Shown one piece after another: positions 27,046 through 36,175 of a DNA stretch of 64,000 bases. Each line of letters opens with the position of its first letter. Position 1 is the first letter of the stretch. The stretch spans positions 1,922,001-1,986,000 of the forward strand of contig JBICHN010000011.1 in NCBI GenBank assembly GCA_043101845.1, written 5' to 3'. Under the pieces are notes generated by a model. That model was not told where the DNA came from and searched no databases. It worked only from the letters and a program-made list of their open reading frames with translations. This stretch comes from JBICHN01 sp043101845 (GTDB lineage Bacteria; Planctomycetota; Phycisphaerae; Phycisphaerales; UBA5793). The translations under genes were made by a program, and so were the position numbers.

Positions 27046-27617
27046 GGCTCGACCTCCGAGACTGAGATCGGGTCGAGTGATTCGAGGAACGCGCGTGTCT
27101 CGGCGAGTTCGAAACGCGGATCGATCGATTCGATGCACAGGAAGAACCGATCCTGCGAAGCACGTTCGAATCCATCCACATTGAATACTGGGTGGTACGG
27201 CCTCGGCAGGCCGTTGAGCACGAACATGCCGATGATCGACGCGAGCGCGGCGCACAAGATCGTGCACTCGAAAGTGACGGGAATGAACGCCGGCCACGAG
27301 TGGAGCGGTCGCCCGCCCACGAGGAGCGGATAACTCACGACGCTCGCATAATACTGCAGGCTGTATCCGGCCACGGCTCCGAAGAGCCCTCCTGCGAGCG
27401 TGATCCAGGGCAGTCGAGTCGGGCGCTTCCCGACGGCCTGAGGCAATCCCTCGACGGGAAACGGAGCGTACGCGTCGTATCGCAAGTACCCATCCGCCCC
27501 GGCCGCGTGCGCGGCGGCGACGATGGCTTCGGGTGTGTCGAACTCGGCGATGAGACCATAAAGCCCCGACGCGCCGGCGCCCATCTGACTTCGATTTGGC
27601 GCAAACACCCGGGTCAT
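27042..27617 (-). CDS. actD: Alternative complex III subunit ActD (DUF3341)
   Basis: 191 aa. N-terminal GLYGLIAEFDTPEAIVAAAH is the family start. Two membrane segments (ITLAGGLFGAVAGYSLQYYA; IPVTFECTILCAALASIIGM) are followed by LNGLPRPYHPVFN and a ~45-residue soluble end. Small membrane subunit without cofactors. Start and stop overlap actC and actE by ATGA. Confidence 0.92.
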   Translation of the reverse strand: MTRVFAPNRSQMGAGASGLYGLIAEFDTPEAIVAAAHAAGADGYLRYDAYAPFPVEGLPQAVGKRPTRLPWITLAGGLFGAVAGYSLQYYASVVSYPLLVGGRPLHSWPAFIPVTFECTILCAALASIIGMFVLNGLPRPYHPVFNVDGFERASQDRFFLCIESIDPRFELAETRAFLESLDPISVSEVEP

Positions 27618-29014
27618 CCCTTCGTCTCCTCTGGAGCGTCGCCGTGATGCGACTGCGTCTCATGAAGAAGTTCGCGCATCTCAAAGGTCGCGATCATCGG
27701 CAGGAAGCGAATGAACAGGAACATGAGCGCAAGGAAGAGGCCGATCGTGCCGATGTACAGCGTCCAGTCCCAGATCGTCGCTTCGTACATCCCCCACGAC
27801 GACGGCAGGTAGTCGCGGTGCAGGCTCGTGACGACGATGATGTACCGCTCGAGCCACATCCCGATGTTCACGATGATCGAAATCACGAAGAGCAACGGCA
27901 CATTGAGCCGGACCCGTCGAATCCAGAGCAGTTGCGGTACGACGATGTTGCAGGCGATGAGCATCCAGAACGCCGTCGCGTACGGTCCGACGGCGCGATT
28001 CTCGACCATGTACAACTCGAATTCACTGCCGCTGTAGAACGCGTTGAACACTTCCATCAGGTAGCCGTACGCGACCATGAGACCCGTGGCGAGCATCACC
28101 TTCGCCATGTTGTCGAGATGCTTCTCGGTGATGAAGTCGTGCAGTCCGTAGATGGCGCGAAGTGGAATGGTGAGCGTGAGCACCATCGCGAATCCGGAGA
28201 AGATGGCGCCGGCCACGAAGTACGGAGGAAAGAGCGCGTTGTGCCATCCCGGCAGCACCGAAGTCGCGAAGTCCAGTCCGACGATGCTGTGCACCGAAAT
28301 GACGAGCGGAGTCGCGAGGGCGGCAAGGAGCAGGTACGCCGTCTGATATCGCTGCCAATGTTTCGCCGAGCCTCGCCATCCCATCGCGAGAATGCCGTAC
28401 GCGACGCGCCCGAACTTTGACTTCGACTTGTCACGCAGTGTCGCGAGGTCCGGCACGAGGCCCGTGTAGAAGAAGACGAGCGAGACGGTCGCGTAGGTAC
28501 TCACCGCAAACACATCCCACACGAGCGGGCTCCGCCACTGCGGCCACAAGTCGAGTGTGTTCGGATAGGGCAGCAACCAGTAGAAAAGCCACGGCCGCCC
28601 GAGATGCAGAAGCGGAAACAACCCGGCGCAACCGACGGCGAAGATGGTCATCGCTTCGGCGAACCGATTGATCGAAGTTCGCCAGTCCTGACGAAGCAGG
28701 AGCAGAATCGCGGAGATGAAGGTTCCCGCGTGACCAATCCCGATCCACCACACGAAATTGATGATCGCGAATCCCCAGGCCACCGGGATGTTCAATCCCC
28801 AGATGCCGACGCCTTTCGCGAGAAGCACCGTGATCGACGCGAAACCGACCATGGCGAGGGAAAAGGCGAACATCAATCCGGCGAGCCACCAGAGGCGCAC
28901 GCGCCGGGTGAGCACGGCCGAGCTGATCTTGTCCGTGATCGACGCGTAAGTATGACCCGGTTGGATCACATGAATGCCGACGCGACGCGGACTCCCCGAG
29001 GAGGGCTCAGCCAC
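27614..29014 (-). CDS. actC: Alternative complex III subunit ActC (NrfD-like)
   Basis: 466 aa from a GTG at 29014 that has GAGGAGG 6 nt upstream and overlaps the actB stop by 8 nt; an ATG at 29035 is the alternative. Ten membrane segments of the NrfD/PsrC family. N-terminal PGHTYASITDKISSAVL and the block WWIGIGHAGTFISAILLLLR are diagnostic. It carries the quinol-binding site next to the membrane-facing iron-sulfur domain of ActB. Confidence 0.93.
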   Translation of the reverse strand: MAEPSSGSPRRVGIHVIQPGHTYASITDKISSAVLTRRVRLWWLAGLMFAFSLAMVGFASITVLLAKGVGIWGLNIPVAWGFAIINFVWWIGIGHAGTFISAILLLLRQDWRTSINRFAEAMTIFAVGCAGLFPLLHLGRPWLFYWLLPYPNTLDLWPQWRSPLVWDVFAVSTYATVSLVFFYTGLVPDLATLRDKSKSKFGRVAYGILAMGWRGSAKHWQRYQTAYLLLAALATPLVISVHSIVGLDFATSVLPGWHNALFPPYFVAGAIFSGFAMVLTLTIPLRAIYGLHDFITEKHLDNMAKVMLATGLMVAYGYLMEVFNAFYSGSEFELYMVENRAVGPYATAFWMLIACNIVVPQLLWIRRVRLNVPLLFVISIIVNIGMWLERYIIVVTSLHRDYLPSSWGMYEATIWDWTLYIGTIGLFLALMFLFIRFLPMIATFEMRELLHETQSHHGDAPEETKG

Positions 29015-32000
29015 GGTGGCCCTCCTCGTGCTCATTGGCGTGTGCAGGATCCGCGGAGCGCGCTGGCGCAAGCGCCGGGTTGAGATTCTGAACCCGCGCC
29101 AGATAGGTGGTGCGCGGCTTGGTCGTGAGTTCTGTCAGCAGTCCGTAGTCATGTGGCTGCGCCTTCAGGCGCGAGACCTCGGTCGACGGATCACTCACAT
29201 CGCCGAAGATGATGGCGCGGGTCGGACAGACCTGTTGGCACGCGGTCTGAATCGCTCCGTCCGCGACACGCTCACCGCGCTTTCTCGCTTCGATCTTCGC
29301 GCTGTTGATGCGCTGAATGCAGTAAGTGCATTTCTCCATCACGCCACGCGACCGTACGGTGACATCGGGATTGCGCTGCAGTTTGAGTGATTCCACCTCC
29401 GGGTCGACATACTGCAGAAAATTGAAGCGACGAACCTTGTACGGGCAATTGTTCGAGCAATACCGGGTGCCCACACACCGGTTGTACACCATCTCGTTGA
29501 GGCCTTCTTCGTCGTGCACGGTCGCGCCGACCGGACAGACGACTTCGCACGGCGCATTCTCGCAATGCATGCAGGGCACGGGCTGAAGATGAGCGTGCGG
29601 ATCGGCCGGGTCGCCTTCGAAGTATCGATCGACCCGGATCCAGTGCATCTCGCGGCCGCGTCGAACCTCTTCCGGTCCGACCACGGGGATGTTGTTCTCC
29701 GCTTGACATGCGACCACGCACGCGTTGCAGCCGATGCACGCGGTGAGGTCAATCGACATCCCCCACTGATGCCGCGCGTCCATCTGTCCACCCGGGTAGA
29801 GGGACAGAAGGGGCTTTTCTTCCCACGCGTGGATGGCGACGCTCGGATCGATCTCAAACTCGTCGATCGTCTTGACGCGGATGAGGTGTCGCCCCTCCAT
29901 GCTGTGATGTTCCTGCGTGCAGGCGAGTTCTTCGACCCGCCCGACACGGCGAATCTCCGTGATCGGAGCGAACCACGGGTGCTCGACGGTGCGCAGGCGA
30001 TACGCGTCGACCCCGAGCGCCCGCCCGACGGGACCAACCTCGCGCCGGCCATATCCAAGCGAGAGCAGTATCGTTTGATCGGGTTGACCGGGCGTAATCC
30101 AGACCGGGCCTTCGACGACCCGATCGCCCACCTCAATTCGAACGACTTCTTCATTGCGAAGGCCAAGACGCTCAGCGGTCGTCGGACTCACGATCGCCGC
30201 ATTGCTCCAGGTCAGCTTCGTGAGCGGCTTCGGAAGTTCCTGCAGCCATCCGTTATTCGAATAGCGCCCGTCCCAGATCGACGGGTCCGGCGCGAACTGC
30301 ACCTCGAGATCCCGATCGCCCGTCCGCTCGTCACCTGTTTCATCGAAGTTCCAGTCCCAACGCTCCGGAGCAATCGCACTGACCTCGGCCGACGCTGCTT
30401 CGGCGCCGGGAACCACACCGTCATGCAGCCAGGTCCTCCACGCGTCTTCGAATCCGGCTTCACCGCCTCCCTGACTCGTGAACCATACGCGCCAATGCTC
30501 CCGCACGATCTCATAGCCGCTTCCCGACGACTCGTCGGTCAACATTGCGAGCATCTCATGGGCGGATTTCGCGAAGTAGAGCGGTCGCATGAGCGGCTGA
30601 AGGATCGTGGGCGTTCCATCGAAGGCCCGGGCGTCGCTCCACATTTCAAGTTCGTGTGACGCCGGCACATGCCAGTCGCACCGTTCGCTCGTCTCGTCCT
30701 CGAAAAGCCCTTGCCGGACCGAAAGCCCCGCACGGGCGATGGCGTCGCCGAACTCGAGATCCGCCGGCGCCGTGTACACGGGATTGCCGCCCAGGATGAG
30801 CAGGACTTCAACGGCGCCCGAGTTCAGCTCCTGTGTGAGCGACGCCAGGGATTCACCTTGAATCGCGGGCTCGAGAGCGACCGGTTCGATGGGTTCGAGA
30901 GTGGCGCCGACGGCGCCGATCGATTCATTGATCGCATGCGCGAGCATATGGACGACCGGTGGCTGGCGGAATCCGGGAATGACTAACGATTCCCCTCGGT
31001 GCGCGTCGAGATCAGCGGCGATGGCGTCGATCCATCGTTCCCAACTCGCATCGATCGCCTCGTCTGCACTCAGACGGAGTCCGAGTCGCGCGGCAAGCGC
31101 TGCGGCGAACCTCGGGATATCGCGGCCAGCGACTCCGAGTCGATGATCCGCGGACGCTCCCGTAACCGTCAACTGACTCTCTATGACATAGAGTCGGTTC
31201 ATCTCCGTCGTACCGCGCCGCACGCGTCGACCGTCGGCGAACTCGCGCGCATACCGGACGGCGCCCGGATCGCCCATCATGAAGTCGGAGTCCAGGCTCA
31301 CAAGGCGCCGCGCCCGATCGATCCGCCAGCGATGGTCGACGATGCGTCCGAACATGCGTCGGGCGGCCGCATGCGCGGCGTCACGATTCACCGGCTCGTA
31401 TTGATACCAGCGGAGATTCGGCATCGACTCACGCAGCGCTGCGATCTGCGCGCCGAAGGTGGGTGAGGTCACGGTTTCCGTGAGTATCCGCAGCCCTGCC
31501 CCACCCCGCGATCGCTGCATGGCCATGGCGGACCGAATCTCCGCCACAAACGCGTCCCATGTGCGAATACCGTCGCGGTAGCGGAGCGATTGAGATCGGT
31601 TCGGGTCGTACACCGTGAGCACATCCGCCTGAGTCCTCGCGTCGGTCGCGCCGAGACTGGCCGGATGGAGCGGGTTTCCTTCGATCTTTGTTGGCCGATA
31701 GTCGTGGCTCTCGACCAGAACGCCGTTCGCGAATCCTCCGAGCGTACACGCCGTCGCGTAATACTCTGGTTTCCCAGGAACGGCGTTCTCCGGATCCCTC
31801 ACATTCGCGACAATGTTCTCGGGAGGCTGACGACGACAGCCATGCAGACCGGCGAGTGCGAACGACGCCGCCATGAGGCGCAGGAATGAACGGCGGCTCG
31901 GACCGTCATGCCATTCGGTGGCGCCGGCCGGGAACTCATGATGAAGGAATGCTCGAAACTCGTCTGTGTCCGCGATTTCGTCGAGGCTGCGCCAGAAGGT

Positions 32001-32087
32001 CGGTCCAGAACTCTTCTCGAGTTTGCGTCGCAGCGACTCGAGATCGGTCGAGGCGGCCCTCGGGTTTGCGGCGTCAGGCGTCGTCAT
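29007..32087 (-). CDS. actB: Alternative complex III iron-sulfur/molybdopterin-like subunit ActB
   Basis: 1026 aa from ATG at 32087 (ATGA overlap with actA). Residues ~62-80 contain a Tat-type signal (SRRSFLRLMAASFALAG) after a ~60-residue leader, as in other ActB proteins. Residues ~85-730 are the molybdopterin-oxidoreductase-like domain, which in this family usually lacks the metal cofactor. Residues ~760-1000 are the NrfC-like domain with Cys clusters CIGCNACVVACQ, CMHCENAPCEVVCPVGA, CVGTRYCSNNCP and CTYC...CQQVCPT for iron-sulfur centres. It is a full-length fusion (ActB1+B2). Confidence 0.95.
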   Translation of the reverse strand: MTTPDAANPRAASTDLESLRRKLEKSSGPTFWRSLDEIADTDEFRAFLHHEFPAGATEWHDGPSRRSFLRLMAASFALAGLHGCRRQPPENIVANVRDPENAVPGKPEYYATACTLGGFANGVLVESHDYRPTKIEGNPLHPASLGATDARTQADVLTVYDPNRSQSLRYRDGIRTWDAFVAEIRSAMAMQRSRGGAGLRILTETVTSPTFGAQIAALRESMPNLRWYQYEPVNRDAAHAAARRMFGRIVDHRWRIDRARRLVSLDSDFMMGDPGAVRYAREFADGRRVRRGTTEMNRLYVIESQLTVTGASADHRLGVAGRDIPRFAAALAARLGLRLSADEAIDASWERWIDAIAADLDAHRGESLVIPGFRQPPVVHMLAHAINESIGAVGATLEPIEPVALEPAIQGESLASLTQELNSGAVEVLLILGGNPVYTAPADLEFGDAIARAGLSVRQGLFEDETSERCDWHVPASHELEMWSDARAFDGTPTILQPLMRPLYFAKSAHEMLAMLTDESSGSGYEIVREHWRVWFTSQGGGEAGFEDAWRTWLHDGVVPGAEAASAEVSAIAPERWDWNFDETGDERTGDRDLEVQFAPDPSIWDGRYSNNGWLQELPKPLTKLTWSNAAIVSPTTAERLGLRNEEVVRIEVGDRVVEGPVWITPGQPDQTILLSLGYGRREVGPVGRALGVDAYRLRTVEHPWFAPITEIRRVGRVEELACTQEHHSMEGRHLIRVKTIDEFEIDPSVAIHAWEEKPLLSLYPGGQMDARHQWGMSIDLTACIGCNACVVACQAENNIPVVGPEEVRRGREMHWIRVDRYFEGDPADPHAHLQPVPCMHCENAPCEVVCPVGATVHDEEGLNEMVYNRCVGTRYCSNNCPYKVRRFNFLQYVDPEVESLKLQRNPDVTVRSRGVMEKCTYCIQRINSAKIEARKRGERVADGAIQTACQQVCPTRAIIFGDVSDPSTEVSRLKAQPHDYGLLTELTTKPRTTYLARVQNLNPALAPARSADPAHANEHEEGHRG

Positions 32088-32749
32088 CGATGGCAGGTCC
32101 AACAATCCGTGAGGCCGTTCTTGATGATGCCGTATTCCTCGACGAGCCGCTCGCCGAGTTCGAGTTGGTCACCTTCAGGCGCCCATTCAAAGTTGTAGAT
32201 CTGGTCGCGAGGGCGGAGGTACTTCTCCGGCGCCCGGTGACAGTCAAGACACCACTCCATGTGGAGTGTGTGGGCCCGCCAGGTCAGCGGCATCTGATCG
32301 ACCCGACCGTGGCAGGTCACACATCCCACGCCCTTCGCGATGTGAATGCTGTGGTTGAAGTAGACATAGTCCGGGAGGTCATGCACCCGGTTCCAGACGA
32401 TCGGGGTGTTCGTCTCGTAGCTGTATCGCACCGGCTCGAGCATCGGACTGTCCGCCCAGATCTGGGAGTGACAGTGCATGCAGGTCTCGGTGGGCGGGAT
32501 CCCGGCGAACGACGAGTCTTCGACATGTTGATGGCAATACCTGCAGTCGATCCCAAGCAACTCAACATGGTGCTTATGGCTGAACGGAATCGGTTGCGTC
32601 AGGATGACACCGACATTGGTGGTGTACGGCGATCGGTCGACGAAGACACCGATCCACGCGAGCAGGATGAGGCTTCCCCCAAGCGCTAACAGACTTGCCC
32701 GCGCGATGCTGTTCGCGCTCGGATGAAATACTTGATGCCGCACACCCAT
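32084..32749 (-). CDS. actA: Alternative complex III pentaheme cytochrome c ActA
   Basis: 221 aa. One N-terminal membrane segment (residues ~17-37), then five CxxCH heme motifs: CRYCH 69-73, CMHCH 90-94, CVTCH 143-147, CLDCH 167-171, CWTCH 216-220. HKHH at 58-61 and several spaced His give axial ligands. Length and heme count match ActA. It is the first gene of the 12-gene act-cox operon and ends overlapping actB. Confidence 0.95.
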   Translation of the reverse strand: MGVRHQVFHPSANSIARASLLALGGSLILLAWIGVFVDRSPYTTNVGVILTQPIPFSHKHHVELLGIDCRYCHQHVEDSSFAGIPPTETCMHCHSQIWADSPMLEPVRYSYETNTPIVWNRVHDLPDYVYFNHSIHIAKGVGCVTCHGRVDQMPLTWRAHTLHMEWCLDCHRAPEKYLRPRDQIYNFEWAPEGDQLELGERLVEEYGIIKNGLTDCWTCHR

Positions 32750-33111
32750 CGAAGGGACGCTTCGCTTTCACTCACAACGCATGGAACGCTGGTCCTTGCA
32801 ATAGATGGCTAGTCCGAAACCGCTTAGGCGTCAACCCGCAGCAGATGAATGGAGGACACGCCGGAACGGAGTCCGGACGGCCGCTTGTATTCAAAGCATT
32901 TGCAAAGCCGGGCGTCCAACCGTCGTCCGAACCACCATTTGCGTCAGAAAAAGGTAAGAGCGGCGGGACGCGGGTTGAATGGTCGTCGGAGTCTCGCCCG
33001 ATTGCGATTAAACTTTGATCACGCGTCCCACCTCGCTTGGCGTCCAGCGTTCGCGAACACTCTCCGCACGCACGACTGAGGACGACCCATGAGTCTTCCG
33101 TCAGGTCGGAT
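32750..33111. other. Intergenic region upstream of actA
   Basis: 362 nt between the actA start and the end of the zinc-ribbon gene, both on the minus strand. It should carry the act-cox promoter. Open frames here have no recognisable motif and overlap the neighbouring gene. A TTGACG-N17-TAGCCA pair is the best promoter candidate. No riboswitch or RNA gene is recognised. Confidence 0.5.
32806..32834 (-). promoter_or_regulatory. Candidate promoter of the act-cox operon
   Basis: On the minus strand TTGACG (32834-32829), 17-nt spacer, TAGCCA (32811-32806), ending 56 nt before the actA ATG. The -35 is good; the -10 matches weakly. Confidence 0.3.
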
Positions 33112-33930
33112 TCATGAGAGTGTTCGCGCGACTGTTGGCGCCTCGAGACCGTCGCATTCCCACAGGTATGCGAAGGGTGACCGGAGTCCCGCCGGGAGCA
33201 GTGTGCGAACGGCCCCTCGGGCGAGTGCGCGACCAATGACCACCGCGATGAGCCCGCCCAAGATCGAGCAGGCTGTAATCCCCAGCGCCACGCGGGAAAT
33301 CCAGCCGGTAATGTCCGGCTCACTACGCGACAGCAGGTAGATGATGCCGAGCCCGACCAGAATCGGGGGGCCGACGGACCAGGCGGCGAGCCAGACGCGT
33401 CGCCAATGCGGCAAGACCACAGCGAGAATGCAGATGTGCGCGAAGGCGATGGCGCCCATCATCGCGCGGGCGAACCAGATGAGATAATGATCTTCCGGCG
33501 CTGAGATCGACACCACGCGGCGCCAGCTTCGTCCGTTGAAGCCAGGCGCGTTCACTACTTCATCCGAAAGTTGAGTCCAGTTCGTGGTCTCGTCGAGCGT
33601 GAGCATGCTCATGCCGACCTGGGCCATTACGGCACCAAACTCAAGCCAGAGCAGGGTGCAGATCCAGATGACCAGAATGACGCCCCCGACGCGCCGCATC
33701 CAGGTCCGGCCGGCGAGTGACGCGTCGCGCGCGGCTTCGAATCGCTCGCACTCTGGGCAGCGGATGAGAAGAATCTCCGTCCGCGGATCGCGCCGGACGG
33801 GCTGCGAGCGAATGTTGTAACCGCAACCCTCGCAGTAGCGATCACTTTCCACCCGCGCGCACATTTCCCAGCGGTCGAACCCAAGGGCGGCCGGTTCGAT
33901 CATGGAGGATAGCCCTGGCGGGTCAGCCAC
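33112..33930 (-). CDS. Zinc-ribbon membrane protein, unknown function
   Basis: 272 aa from GTG at 33930 with AAGGAG 6 nt upstream. An N-terminal zinc ribbon (RYCEGCGYNIRSQPV then LIRCPECERFE) is followed by four membrane segments (e.g. GGVILVIWICTLLWLEFGAV and SRVALGITACSILGGLIAVV). The CxxCGYN(L/I)R...CPECG module coupled to membrane helices is common among uncharacterised planctomycete proteins. I do not recognise a function. Single gene, upstream of the act operon on the same strand but separated by 362 nt. Confidence 0.7.
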   Translation of the reverse strand: MADPPGLSSMIEPAALGFDRWEMCARVESDRYCEGCGYNIRSQPVRRDPRTEILLIRCPECERFEAARDASLAGRTWMRRVGGVILVIWICTLLWLEFGAVMAQVGMSMLTLDETTNWTQLSDEVVNAPGFNGRSWRRVVSISAPEDHYLIWFARAMMGAIAFAHICILAVVLPHWRRVWLAAWSVGPPILVGLGIIYLLSRSEPDITGWISRVALGITACSILGGLIAVVIGRALARGAVRTLLPAGLRSPFAYLWECDGLEAPTVARTLS

Positions 33931-34073
33931 ATCGTCTCCTTCGACGGAAACTACATTGGCGAAAGCGTACGGAAAGTTTCGCGCGCCGTCACGCGGCGCC
34001 TGACGGGCGGCGCTCGGAATCCCAAGATACTTTGGTGTATAGTGCCGCCATTCCGTGGCCGGGGAATCTCGAA

Positions 34074-34583
34074 GTGATCACGAAACGATGTGACAGTTGC
34101 GAGCGAACTCTCGAGTTCGATGACGATCAGGCGGGCGCCAAAGTCGCGTGCCCCCACTGCGGTGACATCAATCGGGTTCCGGAGCCAGACCGGGCCGCGA
34201 TCGCCGGCCTGCCGCCGGACAGCGGCCCGGAACGCGATGTTCTCGTGCTCCGTCCGGGGATGTCCCGCGCCCATCCGTTTCTCGCGATCTTTACGCTCGG
34301 CATCGGCGTCTTCATTCTGTGGCTCAAGCATCTCGGTGATCGCGTGCAGATCACGAACAAGCGGACGATCTATCGCCGCGGACTGTTGAGCAAGAGCACG
34401 ACCGAGGTCATGCACGACCATGTACGCAACATTCAGATCGAGCAGAGCTTTCTGAACCGACTCTTCAATGTGGGCAAGATCGGAATCTCGAGTTCGGGAC
34501 AGAGCGCCATCGAGATCGAGGTCCATTCCGTCCCGAAACCACACGAAGTCAAACGCATCATCGATCACTATCGACCCATGTAG
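34074..34583 (+). CDS. Zinc-ribbon plus bacterial PH-domain protein
   Basis: 169 aa. Residues 1-35 form a zinc ribbon (CDSCERTLEFDDDQAG then VACPHCGDINR). One membrane segment (AIFTLGIGVFILWLK) precedes a bPH2-type domain: VQITNKRTIYRRGLLSKS, EVMHDHVRNIQIEQSFLNR, VGKIGISSSGQSAIE. bPH2 domains occur in membrane-associated proteins of unknown role. The GTG at 34074 is chosen because residues upstream look unconserved. A TATAGT at 34038-34043 could be its -10, which would start the mRNA near 34050 and leave in-frame codons before the GTG. Confidence 0.7.
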   Translation: MITKRCDSCERTLEFDDDQAGAKVACPHCGDINRVPEPDRAAIAGLPPDSGPERDVLVLRPGMSRAHPFLAIFTLGIGVFILWLKHLGDRVQITNKRTIYRRGLLSKSTTEVMHDHVRNIQIEQSFLNRLFNVGKIGISSSGQSAIEIEVHSVPKPHEVKRIIDHYRPM

Positions 34584-34608
34584 TCGACGCGGAAAGGCGG
34601 AACGATTC

Positions 34609-35109
34609 ATGCGCCGTCCTCGGATCATGCTTCTGGTCGCTGTCGTTTTTGCCGCGTTCACCACCGTCGGGTGCGCGACGGCGAATCGATACGAGGGAAT
34701 GCCGGATGACTTCAGCGTCGAGGCGGTCGTCTATCCCTCGTCGGACGCCGCGGACGCGGCCGGAGTCGACGCCGTTCACTATGTCTTGCTCGCGGACGGG
34801 TCGCTTCATGCCCGCGTCGGTTCCGGCGCCTGGGCGGGGCGGCTTCCCGGTGAGGTTCGAAAGCTGACCGGCCGCCAGATGTTCAACATCTGGAACGCGT
34901 CGGCGGAAGTGCGGCAGGGCGAACTCGGCGGCGATGAGGTCGACTACCTGGCCGCGGAGGCGCCGCCGGCGGCAGGGGTCGCCTACCTGATCTGGATTCG
35001 CTCGTTTGACCGCGAGGAAGCCTGGCGGTGGGACTCAGAGGTTGGACCGCCCGCGGCCGTCGAGAGCCTCTTTACCGCCCTTGAGACGGCGGCGATGCTT
35101 CGGCGATGA
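34609..35109 (+). CDS. Hypothetical lipoprotein
   Basis: 166 aa. Signal MLLVAVVFAAFTTVGC with the lipobox Cys near residue 22. The mature part is soluble with no recognised domain; AVHYVLLADGSLHARVG and GRQMFNIWNASAEV suggest a compact alpha/beta fold. It lies 25 nt after the PH-domain gene on the same strand, probably cotranscribed. Confidence 0.6.
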   Translation: MRRPRIMLLVAVVFAAFTTVGCATANRYEGMPDDFSVEAVVYPSSDAADAAGVDAVHYVLLADGSLHARVGSGAWAGRLPGEVRKLTGRQMFNIWNASAEVRQGELGGDEVDYLAAEAPPAAGVAYLIWIRSFDREEAWRWDSEVGPPAAVESLFTALETAAMLRR

Positions 35110-35120
35110 CACACTCCGGC

Positions 35121-35741
35121 TCATCCTGACAATTCTTCGAGCGCCGCCGCCGCGTCACTCAAGATCCAGGCGCTGAGCGGATCTGGCTCGCCCTGCAGCG
35201 CCATGCAGTTTGTCAGAAGGGTTTCGGCGAAGTGTCGACCCTCAGGGGACCCCCGCATGAGAAAGACATGCAGCCCCCACGCGTGGTTCGTCGCGTTGTC
35301 AGGCTGTGTCCGCTCGATGTGCCAGTCGACGGCGCGTTCGATCCGTTCGTTGAGTTGTTCCGGATGAATGCGGCCCCGCAGCCAAGACAAGGCATGAAGC
35401 GCACAAAGTTCTGACTCGGTCCAGACTTCCACCGCCGTGTACTTGTCGAGGTCGAAGATCGGCCCGTCCGCTTCGACAGCCACGAGCGCTGCTGCGGCCT
35501 CGCGATCGTCCCGCAGGAGCGCCCACCACAATCGAACATCCCCATGGCCGACTATTCGTGCGGGCGCCGACGCCCTCGTCTTTCCGAGACGCCACGCGAT
35601 CAGCGGAGCTTCAGCGCTCCACGGACGGCCGAGCGCCGCGTTCAGCGCGGTATCACCATCCTCGCGCGACAGAACCGGGTCGGCCAGATGGCGGAGGTGC
35701 TCGATCCAGCGCCGACGATCAGTCTCGTGAAGTGTGCTCAT
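35121..35741 (-). CDS. Hypothetical protein
   Basis: 206 aa, soluble, mainly helical, Trp- and His-rich (RLWWALLRDDREAAAALVAV, WHIERTQPDNATNHAWGLHV). No signal peptide and no recognised family. Composition and frame match real genes of the region; it converges with the lipoprotein gene (11 nt) and diverges from the zinc-ribbon gene at 35820. Confidence 0.55.
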   Translation of the reverse strand: MSTLHETDRRRWIEHLRHLADPVLSREDGDTALNAALGRPWSAEAPLIAWRLGKTRASAPARIVGHGDVRLWWALLRDDREAAAALVAVEADGPIFDLDKYTAVEVWTESELCALHALSWLRGRIHPEQLNERIERAVDWHIERTQPDNATNHAWGLHVFLMRGSPEGRHFAETLLTNCMALQGEPDPLSAWILSDAAAALEELSG

Positions 35742-35781
35742 CGGGCTCGTATTCGACGCGTATGGCGTGTCCGATTTTCAC

Positions 35782-35812
35782 TTGCCGCCGCCCCCGGACC
35801 CGTGGTTATACT
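35782..35812 (+). promoter_or_regulatory. Promoter with -10 7 nt before the start codon (leaderless)
   Basis: TTGCCG (35782-35787), 19-nt spacer, TATACT (35807-35812). The ATG at 35820 follows 7 nt later, so transcription should begin at or beside it. Confidence 0.5.
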
Positions 35813-35819
35813 CGGCGTG

Positions 35820-36155
35820 ATGCTTCGTGTCCGACCGAGACAGCTTCAACTCCTCTTCCGTCGCATTTGTCCACAATGCGGTTACGATGGTCGCGAGGCG
35901 AATCAGCCGGGTTTCCCGGGTGGACCGACCGGTTGTCCGGCCTGCGGATGTGACTGGGATGAGCGCCCGCCGCGCAGCTACGCGGAAATGGAGGGGCTGG
36001 CGCCCGATCCGGATAGAATGATCGCGGAGCTCGAAGAGGAAGAACAGACACGCGCCCACGGCTTCGAGCGGGCTCTTGCGCTCGGTTTCGCTACGCTGAT
36101 CGCAACGGTGATCGTGGGCCACGCGGGCTATCTCGTCTGGAGCGCGCTCAACTGA
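35820..36155 (+). CDS. Small zinc-ribbon membrane protein
   Basis: 111 aa. N-terminal zinc ribbon CPQCGYDG...CPACGCDW (Cys near residues 17, 20, 39, 42), an acidic linker (ELEEEEQTRA) and one C-terminal membrane segment (LGFATLIATVIVGHAGYLVW). Function unknown; the ribbon plus tail-anchor layout recurs in planctomycetes. The start is fixed by a TATACT -10 placed 7 nt upstream; a GTG one codon earlier is possible. Confidence 0.65.
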   Translation: MLRVRPRQLQLLFRRICPQCGYDGREANQPGFPGGPTGCPACGCDWDERPPRSYAEMEGLAPDPDRMIAELEEEEQTRAHGFERALALGFATLIATVIVGHAGYLVWSALN

Positions 36156-36175
36156 AAAGTATCCGAGATACGCGG

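Noticed and set aside
26413..27684. 423-codon version of actE
   Set aside because: The first ~213 codons run through actD and actC in another frame; the real start is the ATG at 27045 with a lipoprotein signal.
29514..30659. 381-codon plus-strand frame within actB
   Set aside because: Antisense to the ActB coding sequence; no domain.
32772..33323. 183-codon minus-strand frame in the actA upstream region
   Set aside because: Overlaps the end of the zinc-ribbon gene in another frame, has no motif, no ribosome site and a composition like random sequence.
33089..33340. Small plus-strand frame starting MSLPSGRIHESV
   Set aside because: Mostly antisense to the zinc-ribbon membrane gene; no conserved feature.
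35121..35741. Possible link of the 206-aa unknown protein to TPR or HEAT repeats
   Set aside because: Helical, but no repeat period could be defined by eye, so it is left as hypothetical.
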